From contig JAODUO010000184.1 in the NCBI GenBank assembly GCA_025642075.2, positions 346,001-410,000 on the forward strand: DNA of 64,000 bases, in the 5' to 3' direction. The DNA is from Ridgeia piscesae. Lineage: Eukaryota; Annelida; Polychaeta; Sabellida; Siboglinidae. Within the stretch, counting starts at the first letter, position 1, and every line of letters begins with the position of its first letter. The translations under genes were made by a program, and so were the position numbers. This document shows positions 40,786 to 54,350 of this stretch, piece by piece. Below the pieces are notes generated by a model. It had not been told where the DNA came from and did not search any database. It saw nothing but the letters and a program-made list of their open reading frames with translations.

Positions 40786-43425
40786 AAAGTTGTTGAATAA
40801 TTTGTTAGTTCAATGTTGGCTATAACTCAGTAGATGTGACATGAGCAAATGATGACCCAGCTGTAAAGATTGCACTAGCAAGGTTTCACACAGAAATCAT
40901 GAAAGTAATTACAAGGATGCCATCCAGGGCTGTCTAATTAACCGCTTACTGCACCATTTGATTTCAAGTTCATTGACTTTGACTCCCAATAAACCTATCA
41001 ATGTGGCACATCCAAAACAAATAACAAAATAAAAATGAAAAAATGACAATCCAAGTTATTAATAATTAACTAAATTAACCAGTAAAATGCACTGCTACAT
41101 TGATCTTTAACATGTGTTTCCAAAACTGCACCACCAGAAACTCTGAGGAAACAACCCCACCCTTTCGGTGCAATCACCGGTCTGACAGACAGAAGTGGGC
41201 TAAAACATACATGTATCCTCCTGGCGAAAAAACAAGAAGTAGCTTAATTTGCAGTTCTGTGCGAGTGGCCAGGGGTCTATGACTATCTGCTGTGCGGAAC
41301 TGTCGATACGCATTAACGCGGAAGCAACAGCCCATGGCAAAACAGTACGCCCGGCCTGGTTCCTCACTTGTCTGCCAGGGATGCTTTCATGTTGGCATGA
41401 GCGCACGGCCCGGGGGCCAATCACGCGGCCCGGGGCCGGAGCCTGACTCTCTCACGGAATAAGCTGTTTAACAACTTCCTGCCCACGAAACAAATTACCT
41501 GCCCCGCTCCGACGAAACAAAACGACACGTTCCATTCGCCGGCATCACTGACCCCCACGACCCCGCATCGGAACATGCCCGGAGAATGCGACCGTGTGTG
41601 CGCCGCGGTCACCACGACAACTGGTCAACGGCGCCACCTGCCTGGAAGTCTGCTACCTGACAACAGGCAAGAGAGCGGACAGCCACCGGCGGAGGCAATA
41701 CATCACAGCTCCCCTCCGGACTGACACCTAGGTGTCTACGCCAGACAGACGGCCAGGCAAGGCTGTCGTGTGTCGTCTCTGGCTTCGGTTCAGGGAATGT
41801 CTCCAAAACAAACCGGTTCAGGCGGAAAATAGAGGATCAGACGTCTGACAACAGAACCGTCAAAGCTTTTGTATAGCCCAGACACACTCTTGTGTACCCA
41901 CCTGAGTGTGTCAAATAAACACACTGAACACGGCCTCAAAGTTCTAATTGTTAGTTAGGTCATTTGATTGGATCAAGTCATAGACTGAGACTGGTTAATT
42001 CGTCCAAAGGTATGCTAGATATAAGATATCGCTGTCCAGAAATCGAATAACTAAACTTATCAAGGAACTTGAATCTAGAGGCACAACAAACATGGCTGCC
42101 ATAAATATGCAAGCTGAATTTAGGGCAGATATATAAATATGTCAACATATCATAGCTACACAATTACAGGTGATTTTTTAAATATTAAAAAGAAGAGTTT
42201 GGGCTGGACAATGGATACAGCTAGAGAAACATGGGTTACACTCAGTTCTAGGAAACAATGTGTCACCCAATCAATCAAACGATCAAAGCATACTGGAGAT
42301 ATCTGAACTCTAATTTGCTGTGCTGTGTATGTGAGAAGGTGTGGGCAGTCATTATATTGAGGTTGTTTGTTTTCTCGCCATTCTAGCAATCACCTGCCAC
42401 CACTCACCAACAACGCTCACAAATAAATGTGACAAACTGCACCGGTGATTAAGCAGATACGCGTGGCAACAGTAAAATACATTCTAATCTGCTTTCACAA
42501 GACCCTTCTCACGATCACAGGGAGCCAAGCATACAGGTGCCAAACCATTCCCGGGCCTGACATTTTGCTGTCTGGCACCCTGATGGGCACTGACAGGCCC
42601 TCCCCCACCCCCCTCTCTCTATCCCAGATGTGTCCTACCTCCAACTACCCCGGACATTGCAGTGACGTGAAATCGTGTACGTGAACAGTGGCAAGTATAA
42701 AAGGAATTAACTTTTTATTCTTCCACACTTGTTGGTTCTACACAAAGAACAGTTGTGTATTGAGAGTACTTAGCGATGTCACATCTCTGTCTTTTCCCCT
42801 CATTATTATAACAAATGAGTGACTACGCATGGACTTTACCATTGTCATGAAGACAATTGCGAATTTAACATAAACAACTCTGTATTGATGAGAATATACA
42901 GACGTCATCGTCTCGTTCATGCAATATCTTTTGATTTACAAGGGTTTACAGAGAGACGTGCACTTAGTTTATGACATCCGGCCTTGCAACCATTAATGAC
43001 CATCAATAGGCATTGTAGCATAATAGCATTATAACATCATGATTAAGAAAATTACTCTAGAGAGCACAGCATGATTTTTACAATGTCACAAGCACAAAAT
43101 TGCATCTACAGTATAATTTTTAATTGTTGCAATTACTGGTCTATTAATTACCCTTTCTCAGTGCCTGTGACAGAACTGGCATCATGCCATTTTCCAAAAA
43201 GGGTTAATACGTGTACATTCGGTTTAGCTACTGGAGACACAATGGAGTAGACCTAACCCGAAGTTGGTAGTCAATTGTACAATTCTATTTTGGAACCATT
43301 GTCAGTCTATTTTGGTATTTCAATGGTGACTGTAAATTAGGTTCCATAAATAATTCAGCTTCCTACAAGCTGGATACACATGGAGTCACATTAGAAGAAA
43401 CCTAATTTTTGATGTCACCCTCAGA

Positions 43426-43715
43426 CTTAACTTTCTGCAGAGAGACCTGTCCACCCGTCATTTGGACGGGTAAAACCTGTTGTGGACGGGTAGAAATATG
43501 GGTGGACTGGTAAAAAATGGAGCAAAGGTCTTCCCAAACCATAGATATTGTCAGTGTTGCCTTAAAAGTGAGTGTAAATGGTGTCACATGTCTGTTAGTA
43601 ACTTAGTAGTCCATTTCAGGTCATCAGAGATATTTAAAGACTGGCTTATCAGTTGACAACCATGTGTCCACCAAAAAGTGTGACTGGCAACTATTTGGTC
43701 ATGCATAAAGCCCTG
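43426..43715 (+). mobile_element. hAT-like MITE, copy C, with 8-bp target-site duplication
   Basis: A 290-bp element that starts cttaactttctgcag and ends catgcataaagccctg. It is flanked by ccctcaga (43418-43425) and ccctcagc (43716-43723), 7 of 8 identical. The interior repeats the GGACGGGTAAAACCTGTTG/GGACGGGTAGAAATATG motif pair seen in copy A. Confidence 0.85.
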
Positions 43716-44668
43716 CCCTCAGCACTATGTCAATGTGTTAATAGCCAGGTGACCACATTAGCAAGACAACATTTCTATATTCTGCTGTTCAGGAAAGTAC
43801 TAAATGGGACAGATTTATTACCTAGCATTGTGAGGTGACTGCACTGCTGAGATGACTGTAAAATCTGACTACAGGATGCCCTTAAGATCACCCTTCTACC
43901 TCTTACGATTAGAAAGTGGACATTCAATTAGACATGCGATCAATTCAGTTGCTGTTTCAAAGACGACTGAGTCAAGTAAGAACATGACTTAAGGTTAACA
44001 CTTGAGGTGTTTAGGGAGTACAGACCTGTATTTAATGCAAACCCAGTCTGACCTCATTTGATCACACTGCCACAGGGAAATATCCACGTAATGAAGGGGA
44101 ACATTTAACACTACTAACAACTCTCTGTAGTAAAATCACCTAGGTTACACAGGCATCCCCTGGAAAAGTAACATGTGTCCTTTGGGGGACATCAGTTTTT
44201 TTTTATTATACGCCCCAAATCTGCTAAACTTGTACTGTTTTGCACATGTTACGTTGAGCATTTATATAATCTGGTAAATTTAATTTGAAGATGAAGCGTT
44301 ATTTATATCAGTAAAATTACTGCCATGAGTTAGTTTTAATTACATCCAGGACAGTATGTGCGTAATATTTATAAGGGATATAACTATCAATATCAACATT
44401 ATGCTAAGAAATTCCCACCGATTTATTTCATCATGACTTTGGCACTCTAGTGGACACCAGATGTAATTTACACAGTCCATTCGCAACATTCTTAATATAA
44501 AATCATCGTATTACAATTCTCTGCCACACAAGCTATTGTTGTATGTGTGATTCATGCACATGCTGCAGGAAAGTGTACACCATTTCAGCATATGATGTAT
44601 CATTTGTGCAAAGGCACACACTAACTAGTGGTTACGTATGTCGTCTAGATCAATAGATGACTACAAAC

Positions 44669-44943
44669 CAGGGCTTTATGCAGGATAAAATTACTGCCAG
44701 TCACATGTTTTGGTGGACACATGGATGTTAACTGTTAAGCCAGTTTACAAACTTTCAAATGTGTCTGATGACCTGAAATGGACTACAGACACCATTTATA
44801 CTCACTATCAAGGCATAACTAACAATATCTATGGTTTTGGAAGACCTTTTTTGCTCCTAATTTTATTACCCGTCCACCCATATTACTACCCGTCCATATT
44901 CGTTTTTACCCATCCAAATGACGGGTATCTACATAAAGCTATG
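44669..44943 (-). mobile_element. hAT-like MITE, copy D, with 8-bp target-site duplication
   Basis: A 275-bp copy in the opposite orientation. The ends CAGGGCTTTATGCAGGATA and CATAGCTTTATGTAGATAC (read inward) are clear imperfect terminal inverted repeats. Target duplications are ctacaaac (44661-44668) and ctacaaaa (44944-44951). This copy best defines the family ends. No transposase is encoded, so it depends on an element elsewhere. Confidence 0.88.
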
Positions 44944-47543
44944 CTACAAAACAAGCTGAATCGGACTGAATATGTGAACAGCAGCATGACTGCATCCCAT
45001 CCTGATCATTGTGTATTGTGAAAATATCAGAAAGAAACTATGCAGACTAGCACAGAAACAGACCACTGTGTGTGTGGTACTGTGTAATGTGTACTATACA
45101 GACCATCAGTCTACTGTGACTACAGACTAGAGTACATAAGATCTGGCCAGTGAACTACCCTGACAGTCCCCCTGGATGTACCATGAGTCAATGACATCGT
45201 ATTATGACATTGCAACCAGTAAGATGTGTTCACTGCAATGTCTATATTTACCCAGACTTAGAAATGGGGATTCACACTTGACACTAACCTGGCCCAACTG
45301 TATTGAGGGCCCTAGCCGGCCCAGACCCACACAAACAACGGCAGGACATGTTAACACACTCTCTGGGAAACTAGACACTTCGGTCACAGCAGGCTGTATT
45401 TACACAAGGACTTCTAACTAAATGCCGAATTTTTAGCACATCCTGCAGACAAACGATTGCCTACACTAGCCACCAGTTTCAGTTCAAAGAGCTCCACTTT
45501 GAGATGGTCCCTGGACTAAGCCTAGAAGTGACTTGCATGAGGTGTGAGCCGAGCCTGGTGTGTGTTGATATTATCTATCAGGTCTGGGCGCTGACATACT
45601 ATTGATTGCAAGTGCTTTGAGGTGGCCAGAATAAGACAGAGTATACTGATGTGTGGTCGATGGTCAGATCTGAGACGTCTTCTTCACCTACTGCTCAAAC
45701 AGCATCCCCAAGTCTAGCTGTGTTATTTAGCAGCACTCAGTCAGGTTCACCATACCACCGAGCATTATGCATAGCTGTCAAATTATATAATAATGTCATT
45801 CAAGTGTTTCCCCTTATGTGTGACATCTGACAAATGAGGTGTCTTTTCACAGACATTGTGAAATATTTTTTTAAATTGCCTTCTCACATCTGCTAAACCA
45901 ATTTTTTTTAGATGTTTCAAAGTGACATTGTAATGAAATCATACATCTTTATTGTTTATGGAAGTGCCAGTGTTTTATATAATGCAAATTATGTTAAATG
46001 CCAACTATAAGTTGTCAAAACCAACACCCTTCTATCATATCAAACAAAGTTATCATGAGATGGCATGCCTCAGGCCTTATAGAACCAACCATCCATTGTC
46101 TGTTCCACATACCCTTTACCCAGGGAAATACTGGTCAGTCATAAGTAATCACCATGTAAGATTGCTGCACATATTTTCCTAGCAGCCAGATCCAGTTTTA
46201 GATCTGACCTCCCTACTCGCACACTTCCTGGAATGACTGTGATCATGTCAATTCAATACATATTTATTGAATAGAACATCTAGTGCATAATCTTTGACCA
46301 ATTTCATTCAAACAAGAATACCACACAACCTTCATTTTGAACAGGCGCATACTGATCACCACAAGGGTGTATCAATCATACTGTCTGACCATTACAGCAC
46401 TACCAGGAAATGGAGAGATCCGATCTAGCTGTAACCAATGTGACAAGATGTGATTGTATTCATAGATACCCAGCACTGATATGTATAGCAGCAACATCGA
46501 GTATAACTACCAGTGTCAAATTTATTAAAACTGAGGCAAGGAGATTGATTGGTTTATGATGTGATAGCAATGGCAGTGACTCTGTGAAGTTAGTGGAACA
46601 TGGGCACGGACTGTGAGTTGGTCATTGACGATGACTGTGTCAGGTCTATGAAACTGAGATGTGGACAGTTTTAAAGACGGTCATGAAACTGAGACTAGAA
46701 CAGCTCTAAAGATGTTAATGAAACTGACACAAGGACAGTTCTAAAGAGACTCATGAAATTGAGACAAGGACCGTTCTAGAGAGGTTCATGAAACTGAGGC
46801 AAAGAAAGTAAGTACCTTATGAAAGCTGAAGAAAGACCATGAAGTATTTATGGCAGAGTAGGAGACAAGGTTTGTCAGTGTTTTATGCAGACAGCAAGTG
46901 TTACGTAAGAATCTGGGAAGGTTATAAAATTGAGGCAAGGACAGCAAGAGCTGACACCTCATCTCATTATATTGACATACTAGTGTACACAACTCTCCTT
47001 GCCTTAGCCTGTTTAATCACTTTTTCAAACCTTTCTCATTCTGCCAATTGTTAACATCTAGCCTTGCACACAAATCAATCACCAACTCTCTACAACATTG
47101 AACAGGCAATCTGTCATCAGCAGAAAGGCAAGGAGACTGGCTGACTGTTCACACTGAAAAGTTGAATTATCACACAGAAAAAGGTACTTTATAGCTAGTT
47201 CAACGAATCCATCAATGCCTGTGAAAATTAACTTAAGTCAGTACAAAGACATGTTCCAAACAACTCAACAGAAATGGAGGTGAGAAGGCAGCGAACTGTG
47301 AAAAAACAAAGTATTGTTTATTTATCAGATCAATACTTGAATAAAATAACAAAAACATGTAAAGACGCCACATTGTTTTTTATAATGTAATGTGAGAAAA
47401 ATTATAGGACAAGCAAGAACAAAAATCAGTCTTACTGGTGGGGTGAAACCGCGAATTGGAGAAAATATCACTCCTGTGCAACTGATATAGGAGGAAAGAT
47501 TTATTCCATTCAACAGCATATTTCTGTGTTGCCCGGTATAAAG

Positions 47544-47755
47544 CAGTTTTCTGCTGAGACACATCCACCCAGATAAAACTTGTTGTTAATAGGTAGAAAT
47601 ATCATTGGATGGGTGGGTGGAAGACAGGTTAAAAATAAGGACTAAAAACTAGTCTCCATTTTTTTTAGATATTGTCAGTTATGCCTTGAAAATGGGTTTC
47701 ACGCTTACGTTTGTAGTTTATTTCAGGTCAAACACATCTCAACTGGCTTGTATGT
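47544..47755 (+). mobile_element. hAT-like MITE, copy E (right end missing)
   Basis: It begins cagttttctgctgagac and contains agatattgtcagttatgcc, ttgaaaatgggtttcac, gtagtttatttcaggtca and acatctcaactggcttg. The right-hand terminal repeat cannot be found. Confidence 0.65.
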
Positions 47756-49599
47756 ACATTCATGAGATAATGTGCAGTTTGTGGCAGAGTACCATAACAA
47801 TTATCAATAGTGACAATGAAAACCATTTTGCTGAAATTTGGGGGCAGTTCCACAAATACAGAATTCTAAGCAGACCAACCATAAAACTGGATTCCATTAA
47901 CATGTTACTGGAGCTGCAATTCCTAAAACTGATCAGATCTAGTTATATTAGATTTCAAAAACAGACACTCACTCCTTTGAATTAGTACGTGGAATGTGCA
48001 GGATACCAGTAGTATGACATTGCACATGCAAAGTACACAATTGTAATAACAATGATCATAACAAATGTTTACATACACACATGACTGTAACTCATACGAT
48101 TACTAAACAGGCCTTTATCATGTCACTGTTCACCCTGAATGAGTACACAAATGCCTACAATTCTGAGCCACCCATATAGGTATAACATTGGTAAGCAATT
48201 CATACAAAAAGATATCTAAATCGACTTAAAATGTCCTGGCTGACCCTTTCGTTCCAGTACATGGGTGACATCATGTAAACAAACAATGTGTCTACAGGAT
48301 ACAACTGTTTGTCAACAAGTCTACAAAATGTCCTGTGCAATTATACTTTGAGGAAACCACAGTGTGACACTGACATCATCTGGCTTAAGTCACCAGTTTA
48401 GTGAATGGCAACAACAGTGTCAGCTGTGATAAAAGACCATCCATTGACACAACAGTTTACTACAAAAAGAGACGTGAACTTTACACAGGAGCAGCCATAC
48501 ACTGGTGAATGAGTACTTCCTGTCATGTGACAACAAACAACGACATTTGCACTAACGTAGTATTTCATTCACTATAAAATCTTTCAGAACCACACGATTT
48601 AGTCAGAACAGTGCATACTATGAGTCATACAAATGAATGCACATTATGAGACGACTAAAGAAAATAAAGCTACCTGTGAGAAGCAATCAAACTCATGCAT
48701 TGACATTTCCAAGACAAAATCACATATTGTGTCAAGTGACACTGCCACACTGGGGACAGCAAGTCACAATTTAATCACAAAAGACCTAATGATGCAAACG
48801 TCCTGATATATGTGTGGGAATTTTAAGCAACTGTATGGCAGAATAATCAGCATGATCGTGGCCACCCAAACGATGACGATTATAAATGGAGTCATGTACA
48901 GCTGACCAAACAAGAAACTCAGCATTTTCTCCAGCCTGCAGACCCAACAACAAGTTATGTTAGCTTATCATTTAATAAAGATTTAATAATTAACATCTTA
49001 AGAAACAGACAATGAATGATTACACACCAAACATTGTGGTTCCCATGTTGTCATATGTCACCAGGAATGTGAAAAAATTATCTACAACAACTTGTCAGAT
49101 AACGCTATTAGTCAAGTGCTAACTAGACATATTACGTGACTGTTACGAGTCGTATACCTGAGTGAATCCCAACGAGGCAGTGCCTACGCTGTGAGGACAG
49201 AGGCTCCGAGAAAAGAACAAAGATGGACAGGATCGGGGGCAGACACCTGCGGAATGAGAGCCTTCTCTCTCAAAACGCACGCCATGTATTAAACTTGCCA
49301 GACACGTATGTTTAAACTAACAATATAGCGTTACTGCTGATGCAACACCATAGCCAATTATTTCCCCAATTCATGTCTATGACTTGCTGCTAATTACGGT
49401 ACGATTCACTGATTCAACGGGTGTCTTGGACCTGTAGCAAACTTTGCAAAGTGGTCTAAGTCACTTAACTTTACCCTGAGAACATTTTCACGTTGTGCAA
49501 CGAGACACCGACATAAAGTGCTAACCGCGGTTGCGGTTGTCCCGTGATTTTTTGAATGCACCTTCGAGAAAGTGGCGTTTGCATTTGAATGAGATGTCC

Positions 49600-50400
49600 A
49601 ATACACAACGGTAATAGACAAAATGGCGACGCGTGTTACACGGGCCTCCACGCTGGGTCTTACCTGGTTAAATTTCTCCCCTGCGTGTCTTGTCCATCCA
49701 CAGGACGATCGAGATTAAGCATAACTTTGTGTCAGTGCAAACAGTGTGCTATATCCGCACTTTCATGTACTTTGCATTAAAGTTTTCTCGCGAACATCCA
49801 CGCTCACCTTACACACAGGCAGACATTTTCTTTTCTTTGTGGGACCGCGTCACGCACAATACAGCTTCCGAATTCATCCGCCTATACGGGCACTTGCCAT
49901 TTCATCTACCGCGCACCGAGCAAATCAACATTTAACGCCGACCTCGCTCAGAAAGCAACTTATAGCCTATATCGCGCTTACACTAGCTATATGTGTCATG
50001 TGATCACAAGGGTACGAGTCATTGTTTGCTGGCTGATCTATTTATTTGCGTATTATTTCGTGGCATCAATTGTGTACAGTGCGCGCACCGGTTTTGTGTT
50101 TTCATCCTCGCTTTCCGCCGTTCAAGTGAATGGTCGTTGAGTTTGATTGACAGGCGACACTTTCTTGGCCAATCGGAGCGCGCCACTTTCGGAGAGGCGT
50201 CGCGCTCTCGTGCCGCGAGCTTGATTATGTTAATTCGGTAACTAGAAGCGCGTGCTCCGTGGGGAGTGCGATGCAGGTCTATCGCTACCGGAATTGCTCG
50301 AGTGAGCGCTATTTACGTGGCTAGAATACTTCCTACGAGAACGTGTCGCGCGATCAGCTCGAGTGGCGCTGCAACACGATTCACAGAAGCTAGACAATCT
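49600..50400. promoter_or_regulatory. CpG-rich candidate promoter region
   Basis: The region is rich in CG and GCGC, unlike the AT-leaning surroundings. It contains a CCAAT box (ttggccaatcgg, about 50168) next to a GC-rich run, and an AAAATGGCGACG element at 49619-49630 that resembles the YY1 site found at many short-5'UTR promoters. The minus-strand donor at 49664 falls in it. It may serve the E-protein gene, or be bidirectional, since the YY1-like element is oriented to the right. Confidence 0.4.
49664..50000 (-). other. candidate 5' UTR exon of the E-protein gene (5' boundary unknown)
   Basis: A strong minus-strand donor, AACCAG followed by GTAAGACC, lies at 49664/49663 within a CpG-rich region about 10.3 kb upstream of the first coding exon. 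If spliced to the acceptor at 39390 it would leave the frame open back to an in-frame ATG at 49722-49720, itself preceded closely by an in-frame TGA. The transcript could therefore be non-coding here, or could add 26 residues before the MQRP start. The upstream limit of the exon cannot be read from sequence; 50000 is a placeholder. Confidence 0.4.
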
Positions 50401-51780
50401 TATGTAAAACAGACGAAATTAATGCAGTTTGACAACCACGATCGTATCACTAGCCATAAAAGCGAGCGGGGAATGGCGCGAGTGCACGGTCCCGAATTTG
50501 AGTTATTTTTACATTTAATTGTTGTTTTATTATTATTGCAACACTGACTGGGAGTAGGGTATTCTTTTGAAATGTGCACATATATCAAATCCGTTCAGTT
50601 GAATGAAAATGTCATTGACAAAACAACGTAACACTTATGGTGAACATATATCAGAAATAGAGAGAGAGAGCTATGTTAAATGTACTGCTTTGAATTTAAT
50701 ACGTTAATTGTAACCCGTGCCGTTTCGTCAACAGGTTTGCCTATAAACGTTGATTTGAAGAAATTGGTATTAAACCATCACAAAAATAAGAAACTTGCAG
50801 ACAAACGGAGGATTCCGTTGTGCAGAGTTTATATGGTTGTTCAGGCTTAAATTAAGTGTGAATTCCTCTATTGTTGTGTAACGATGTATTACATTTGAGA
50901 TTATTATCTTAATGAATTAACAGCCCGCCTAACGCTACACAGTACACACTCCAGATGGCACGTGGGCAAGAATGGCGTTGGTTTATTGAGAGCCGATCTG
51001 CCATTTGTAATATATATTTAGCTTATCTGATTGAATTTCCTTGTCACGATTAATATTTTGGTAAACGCACAGAACACTGCATAATGTCAACTGTGAAGTA
51101 TGTTCAACTACATGTCCTATAGTTTATTTCGGTTGCTAATCTATTGAATTAAGATGAACGGTTATTGTAGAAAGTAGTTTCGCTTACTGTGGGGAGTGGA
51201 ATGAAGATGACGATGAAGAGAGGGTTACCGAAGAGAGCGACCCGGGAACCCAGGGTGAGAGTGAGAGGAGAGGATAAGTGGGCGTGGAAGAAGCCAGAAT
51301 GGGAGCAACAGTGGAGATGGATGACAGCATCTGAAGCGAAATGAGGCCACTGACGGCAAGACCCAGATCTAGCGGCGACGAATCCCGAGTGATGTAAGTA
51401 ACTGATCGTCGACAGGTCTATAATAGCAATGTGGTTTAGTTGAGTCGTCGATCAAACACAAAGGTAGCATCATTCGTCTTCACTGGTGGCCTGCGATACT
51501 CCCCCGGTGTAACGAGATTGGGTACAGGAGAGATTGTTACAGGAGATAAAATAAATCGTGACCGGTGTCAGTGCCAATCTCAGCCGGACAACATGGATAA
51601 ATGTGTCTCCCGTGTGTAACGTCTCCTTCCCCTTCTTCTGGGGGGGTACGGCAAACTAACAGGATATTTTCCAACCGTGCCACAAGGACATTTGTCGGGT
51701 TCCTCCGATACACATTTTCGTGGGTTTGTATGAAGCATGTGGATCTTTTGAGTACCTCATTGTTACCATTGTGTAAGTGT
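50400..51780. other. non-coding unique sequence
   Basis: No recognisable gene. AT-leaning except for a purine-rich stretch at 51200-51350. Confidence 0.5.
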
Positions 51781-51783
51781 ACT

Positions 51784-51977
51784 GTTGTTGTTGTTGTTGT
51801 TGTTGTTGTTGGTGGTGGTGTGGTTGTGGCGTTGTTGTTGTTGTTGTTGTTGTTGTTATTGGTGGTGTTGGTGTTGGTGTTGGTGTTGGTGTTGGTGTTG
51901 GTGTTGGTGTTGGTGTTGGTGTTGGTGTTGGTGTTGGTGTTGGTGTTGGTGTTGGTGTTGGTGTTGGTGTTGGTGTT
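51784..51977. repeat. (TTG)n and (GGTGTT)n microsatellites
   Basis: Interrupted (TTG)n from 51784 to about 51857, followed by about 19 units of the hexamer GGTGTT. Confidence 0.95.
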
Positions 51978-52026
51978 ATGCATCTGGTCAAATGAAACGC
52001 ATTTCGCATAGGTAAAAGTTATGAAG

Positions 52027-52235
52027 TGTGGAGCGCAGTGGCACAGTGAGTAGGTGTTGCGCTGCGTTGGCGTACCTTTGATTCACTCCACTCACTGGTT
52101 GAATGGTTCCCCGATAACTAAAAAGGTTTGTTGCTCAACCGAACAAGTCTGCCAAGAAGGGAAATGTAAAGCGCCTTGAACAGACAACGGGATATTGCGC
52201 AGTATTAAGTACTTACCTGTACTTTACCTTTAGAC
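52027..52235 (+). mobile_element. probable tRNA-derived SINE
   Basis: A degenerate box A, TGGCACAGTGAGTAGG (52039-52054), and box B, GATTCACTCCA (52080-52090), are followed by a body ending in gtaaagcgccttga (52165-52178) and tattgcgcagtattaag. This 3' motif resembles the taaagcgc...gcgctatataaa ends common in SINEs of marine animals. No target-site duplication was identified. Confidence 0.5.
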
Positions 52236-52847
52236 GTCAACCCATGCGCCATTGTCAAGTAGGCTAGCCTCTTCCTTTCTATGTCCATTCGCGTCCGTTG
52301 GGCATCGACTTTTGATCAACCAATTGTTTGTGTATTAAACAACAAAAGGGAGATATTCATAGTCGCTGGTTTTTTTTAGTAAACAAATTGGGTGGTCGTG
52401 CCATGTATAGGGACAATATTATTGTTGTCAGCAGCATGTACATTATGGTCAACGAATGTAGGGCCTAATATAAAAACAGTGAAGTGGTCATAACTGCAGT
52501 GCTTATGGTGATCCATGGAAGGATGTAATGTGAACAATTTCGTAAGACATTCAGGGCTGTGAATCCCCAGAATGCCCTACACAAAGTAAACTTAAAAGTA
52601 CAGTGTATATTATGAATTATAACTTACGTTGAATATATCGGAATATATGAACTATGAATGATCAGTGTAGACAGTCACGTTACCATCAAAGTCACTGTTG
52701 ATGAGATTCTCAGTAACTCCACAACTATGTCCTTAATTAAATCGCAAGTAATGTTTGATAAGTCACGCCAACATAAACAACGCTCATTGCAGGCGGTGTT
52801 ACATTGGGGACAGTAACGCAAGCCCAGCCAGCGTGCAGCTTACTTAC

Positions 52848-53000
52848 CGGTGCTGCTACCTTGGCCTATGATTGACGACATAACAAAAAAGTGTGTTATT
52901 TTAGACCGAGTCGTCCATCAGCGACCAGGCGGTATTCGGGGATTCGTGGCGTCTACACAGACCGACTGGCAAACACAAAGCGCGCGCCGCCGTCTGACGC
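52848..53000 (-). other. possible alternative first exon (5' boundary unknown)
   Basis: The donor GCACCG followed by GTAAGTAAG at 52848/52847 is a near-perfect consensus on the minus strand. The sequence just upstream (52915-53030) is CpG-rich. Joined to the acceptor at 39390 it contributes an in-frame TAG, so it would be untranslated. The only support is the donor and the base composition. Confidence 0.22.
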
Positions 53001-53034
53001 TCCGCTCCCTCGTGCGTCGTCGCTGTCTGTGTCT

Positions 53035-53365
53035 TCGTTGTCTGGACCAAACAAGGTCTGATGTCTGTGTATTGTCTGCGTCGTACATGGTCCGTTGTCT
53101 GTGTGCCGTCTGGTTCGTGTAAGGTCCGTCGTATGCGTGTCGTATGGACCATACGAGGTCCGTTAGTTATATGTTTGTCGTGTAGGTCATACAAGGTCCG
53201 TTGTCTGTATGTCGTATGATTCATATAAGATCCGTTGTTTGTAGCATAGGTCGTCAGTGTTATACAAGGTCCGTTGTCTATATTGTGCGTCTGAATCACA
53301 CAAGATCCGTTCTTGTATGTGTCGTCTAGGTCATACAATAGCCATTGTCTGAGGCGTCTGGGTCA
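53035..53365. repeat. diverged minisatellite, unit about 40-45 bp
   Basis: caaggtccgttgtctg and gtcgtctggttcata variants recur about seven times. The open minus-strand frame across it is a repeat artefact. Confidence 0.7.
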
Positions 53366-54102
53366 TTGTCTGGATGGTATAAATTTCGCTGTCTAACTCT
53401 AAGTGCCCGAAGTAATAAAAATCCGAACATAACCTGTGATTACATCAGGTTGATGGGAATGATGCATTGGTGCGTCGAATCGGGGTGAAATAATAAATTA
53501 TAACGACGAAACCTAGTTAAAAACCGTGCCCAAATGCATCTTTCGAACTTGATAAAACACACGGCATCGATTTAAATCCGGACTATTTCAGGTGTGTGTA
53601 TAGCCATATACCATACACGACTGCCCAATTCAAAGTGACGTGTTGTGGTTAGTCTCGTGTTAGGCGAACAACCACCAAAATAACAGGCGTTTTGAGTGTG
53701 ACGTCACGGACACCGCGTTAATTGTAAACAAGTGCCAGTGACGCTGGGGAATCTTCCAAACCTTCTACGCTGGACTGGTTGAATCGTAACCTGATCTTAA
53801 TCCCAATCAACACGCTCGATTATCACGAAAAGGTAGCCCTAGTCTCAGCTAGCAACAGCACGTAGCCCAACATCAACACATTCTTCGTTCAGTTCTCCCG
53901 TCGTTGGTTTTTTTAAGTTCTCACGTTTTTTATTTCCTCTATGCTTGTGTTGTCCCGTTTCCGGATCACCATTTCAACACGCCGCCGTATCGACTTAGCG
54001 AAATGCGTGGAATGCAGCGTGTCTTTAAGGTAAGAACACTAAGCGTTGTAAGTCTACTTTTTCCGTAGTATCCCGTTAAAACATCGTAGAGATATAGACA
54101 AA

Positions 54103-54220
54103 CACACACACGTACGCAGGCACACGTACGCACGCACGCGCGCGCGCACACACACACACGCATATATACACACACGCACGCACGCACACACCGTGGGCGT
54201 GCGTGCGTGTGTGTGTATAG
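54103..54220. repeat. (CA)n/(CGCA)n compound microsatellite
   Basis: Mixed CA, CGCA and GCGC steps, ending in gtgcgtgcgtgtgtgtg. Confidence 0.85.
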
Positions 54221-54237
54221 TACATTAACTGATCGTA

Positions 54238-54238
<1 letters not shown>

Positions 54239-54311
<73 letters not shown>
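54239..54311. repeat. (TA)n microsatellite, about 36 units
   Basis: An uninterrupted TA run lying between the CA tract and the 15-bp minisatellite. Confidence 0.97.
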
Positions 54312-54312
<1 letters not shown>

Positions 54313-54350
54313 GGGAAATAGTTCATAAAAAACAGTTTTGCGCAATTCCC

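Larger units (their letters stand above)
39391..49663 (-). other. presumed first intron of the E-protein gene
   Basis: The interval lies between the acceptor of the first coding exon and the candidate 5' UTR donor at 49664. It carries four MITE copies (40510, 43426, 44669, 47544). The remainder is AT-leaning unique sequence without recognisable coding potential. It counts as an intron only if the 49664 exon is real. Confidence 0.4.

Noticed and set aside
51537..52015. Asn-Thr, Pro-Thr and Val-Leu frames
   Set aside because: (TTG)n and (GGTGTT)n microsatellites.
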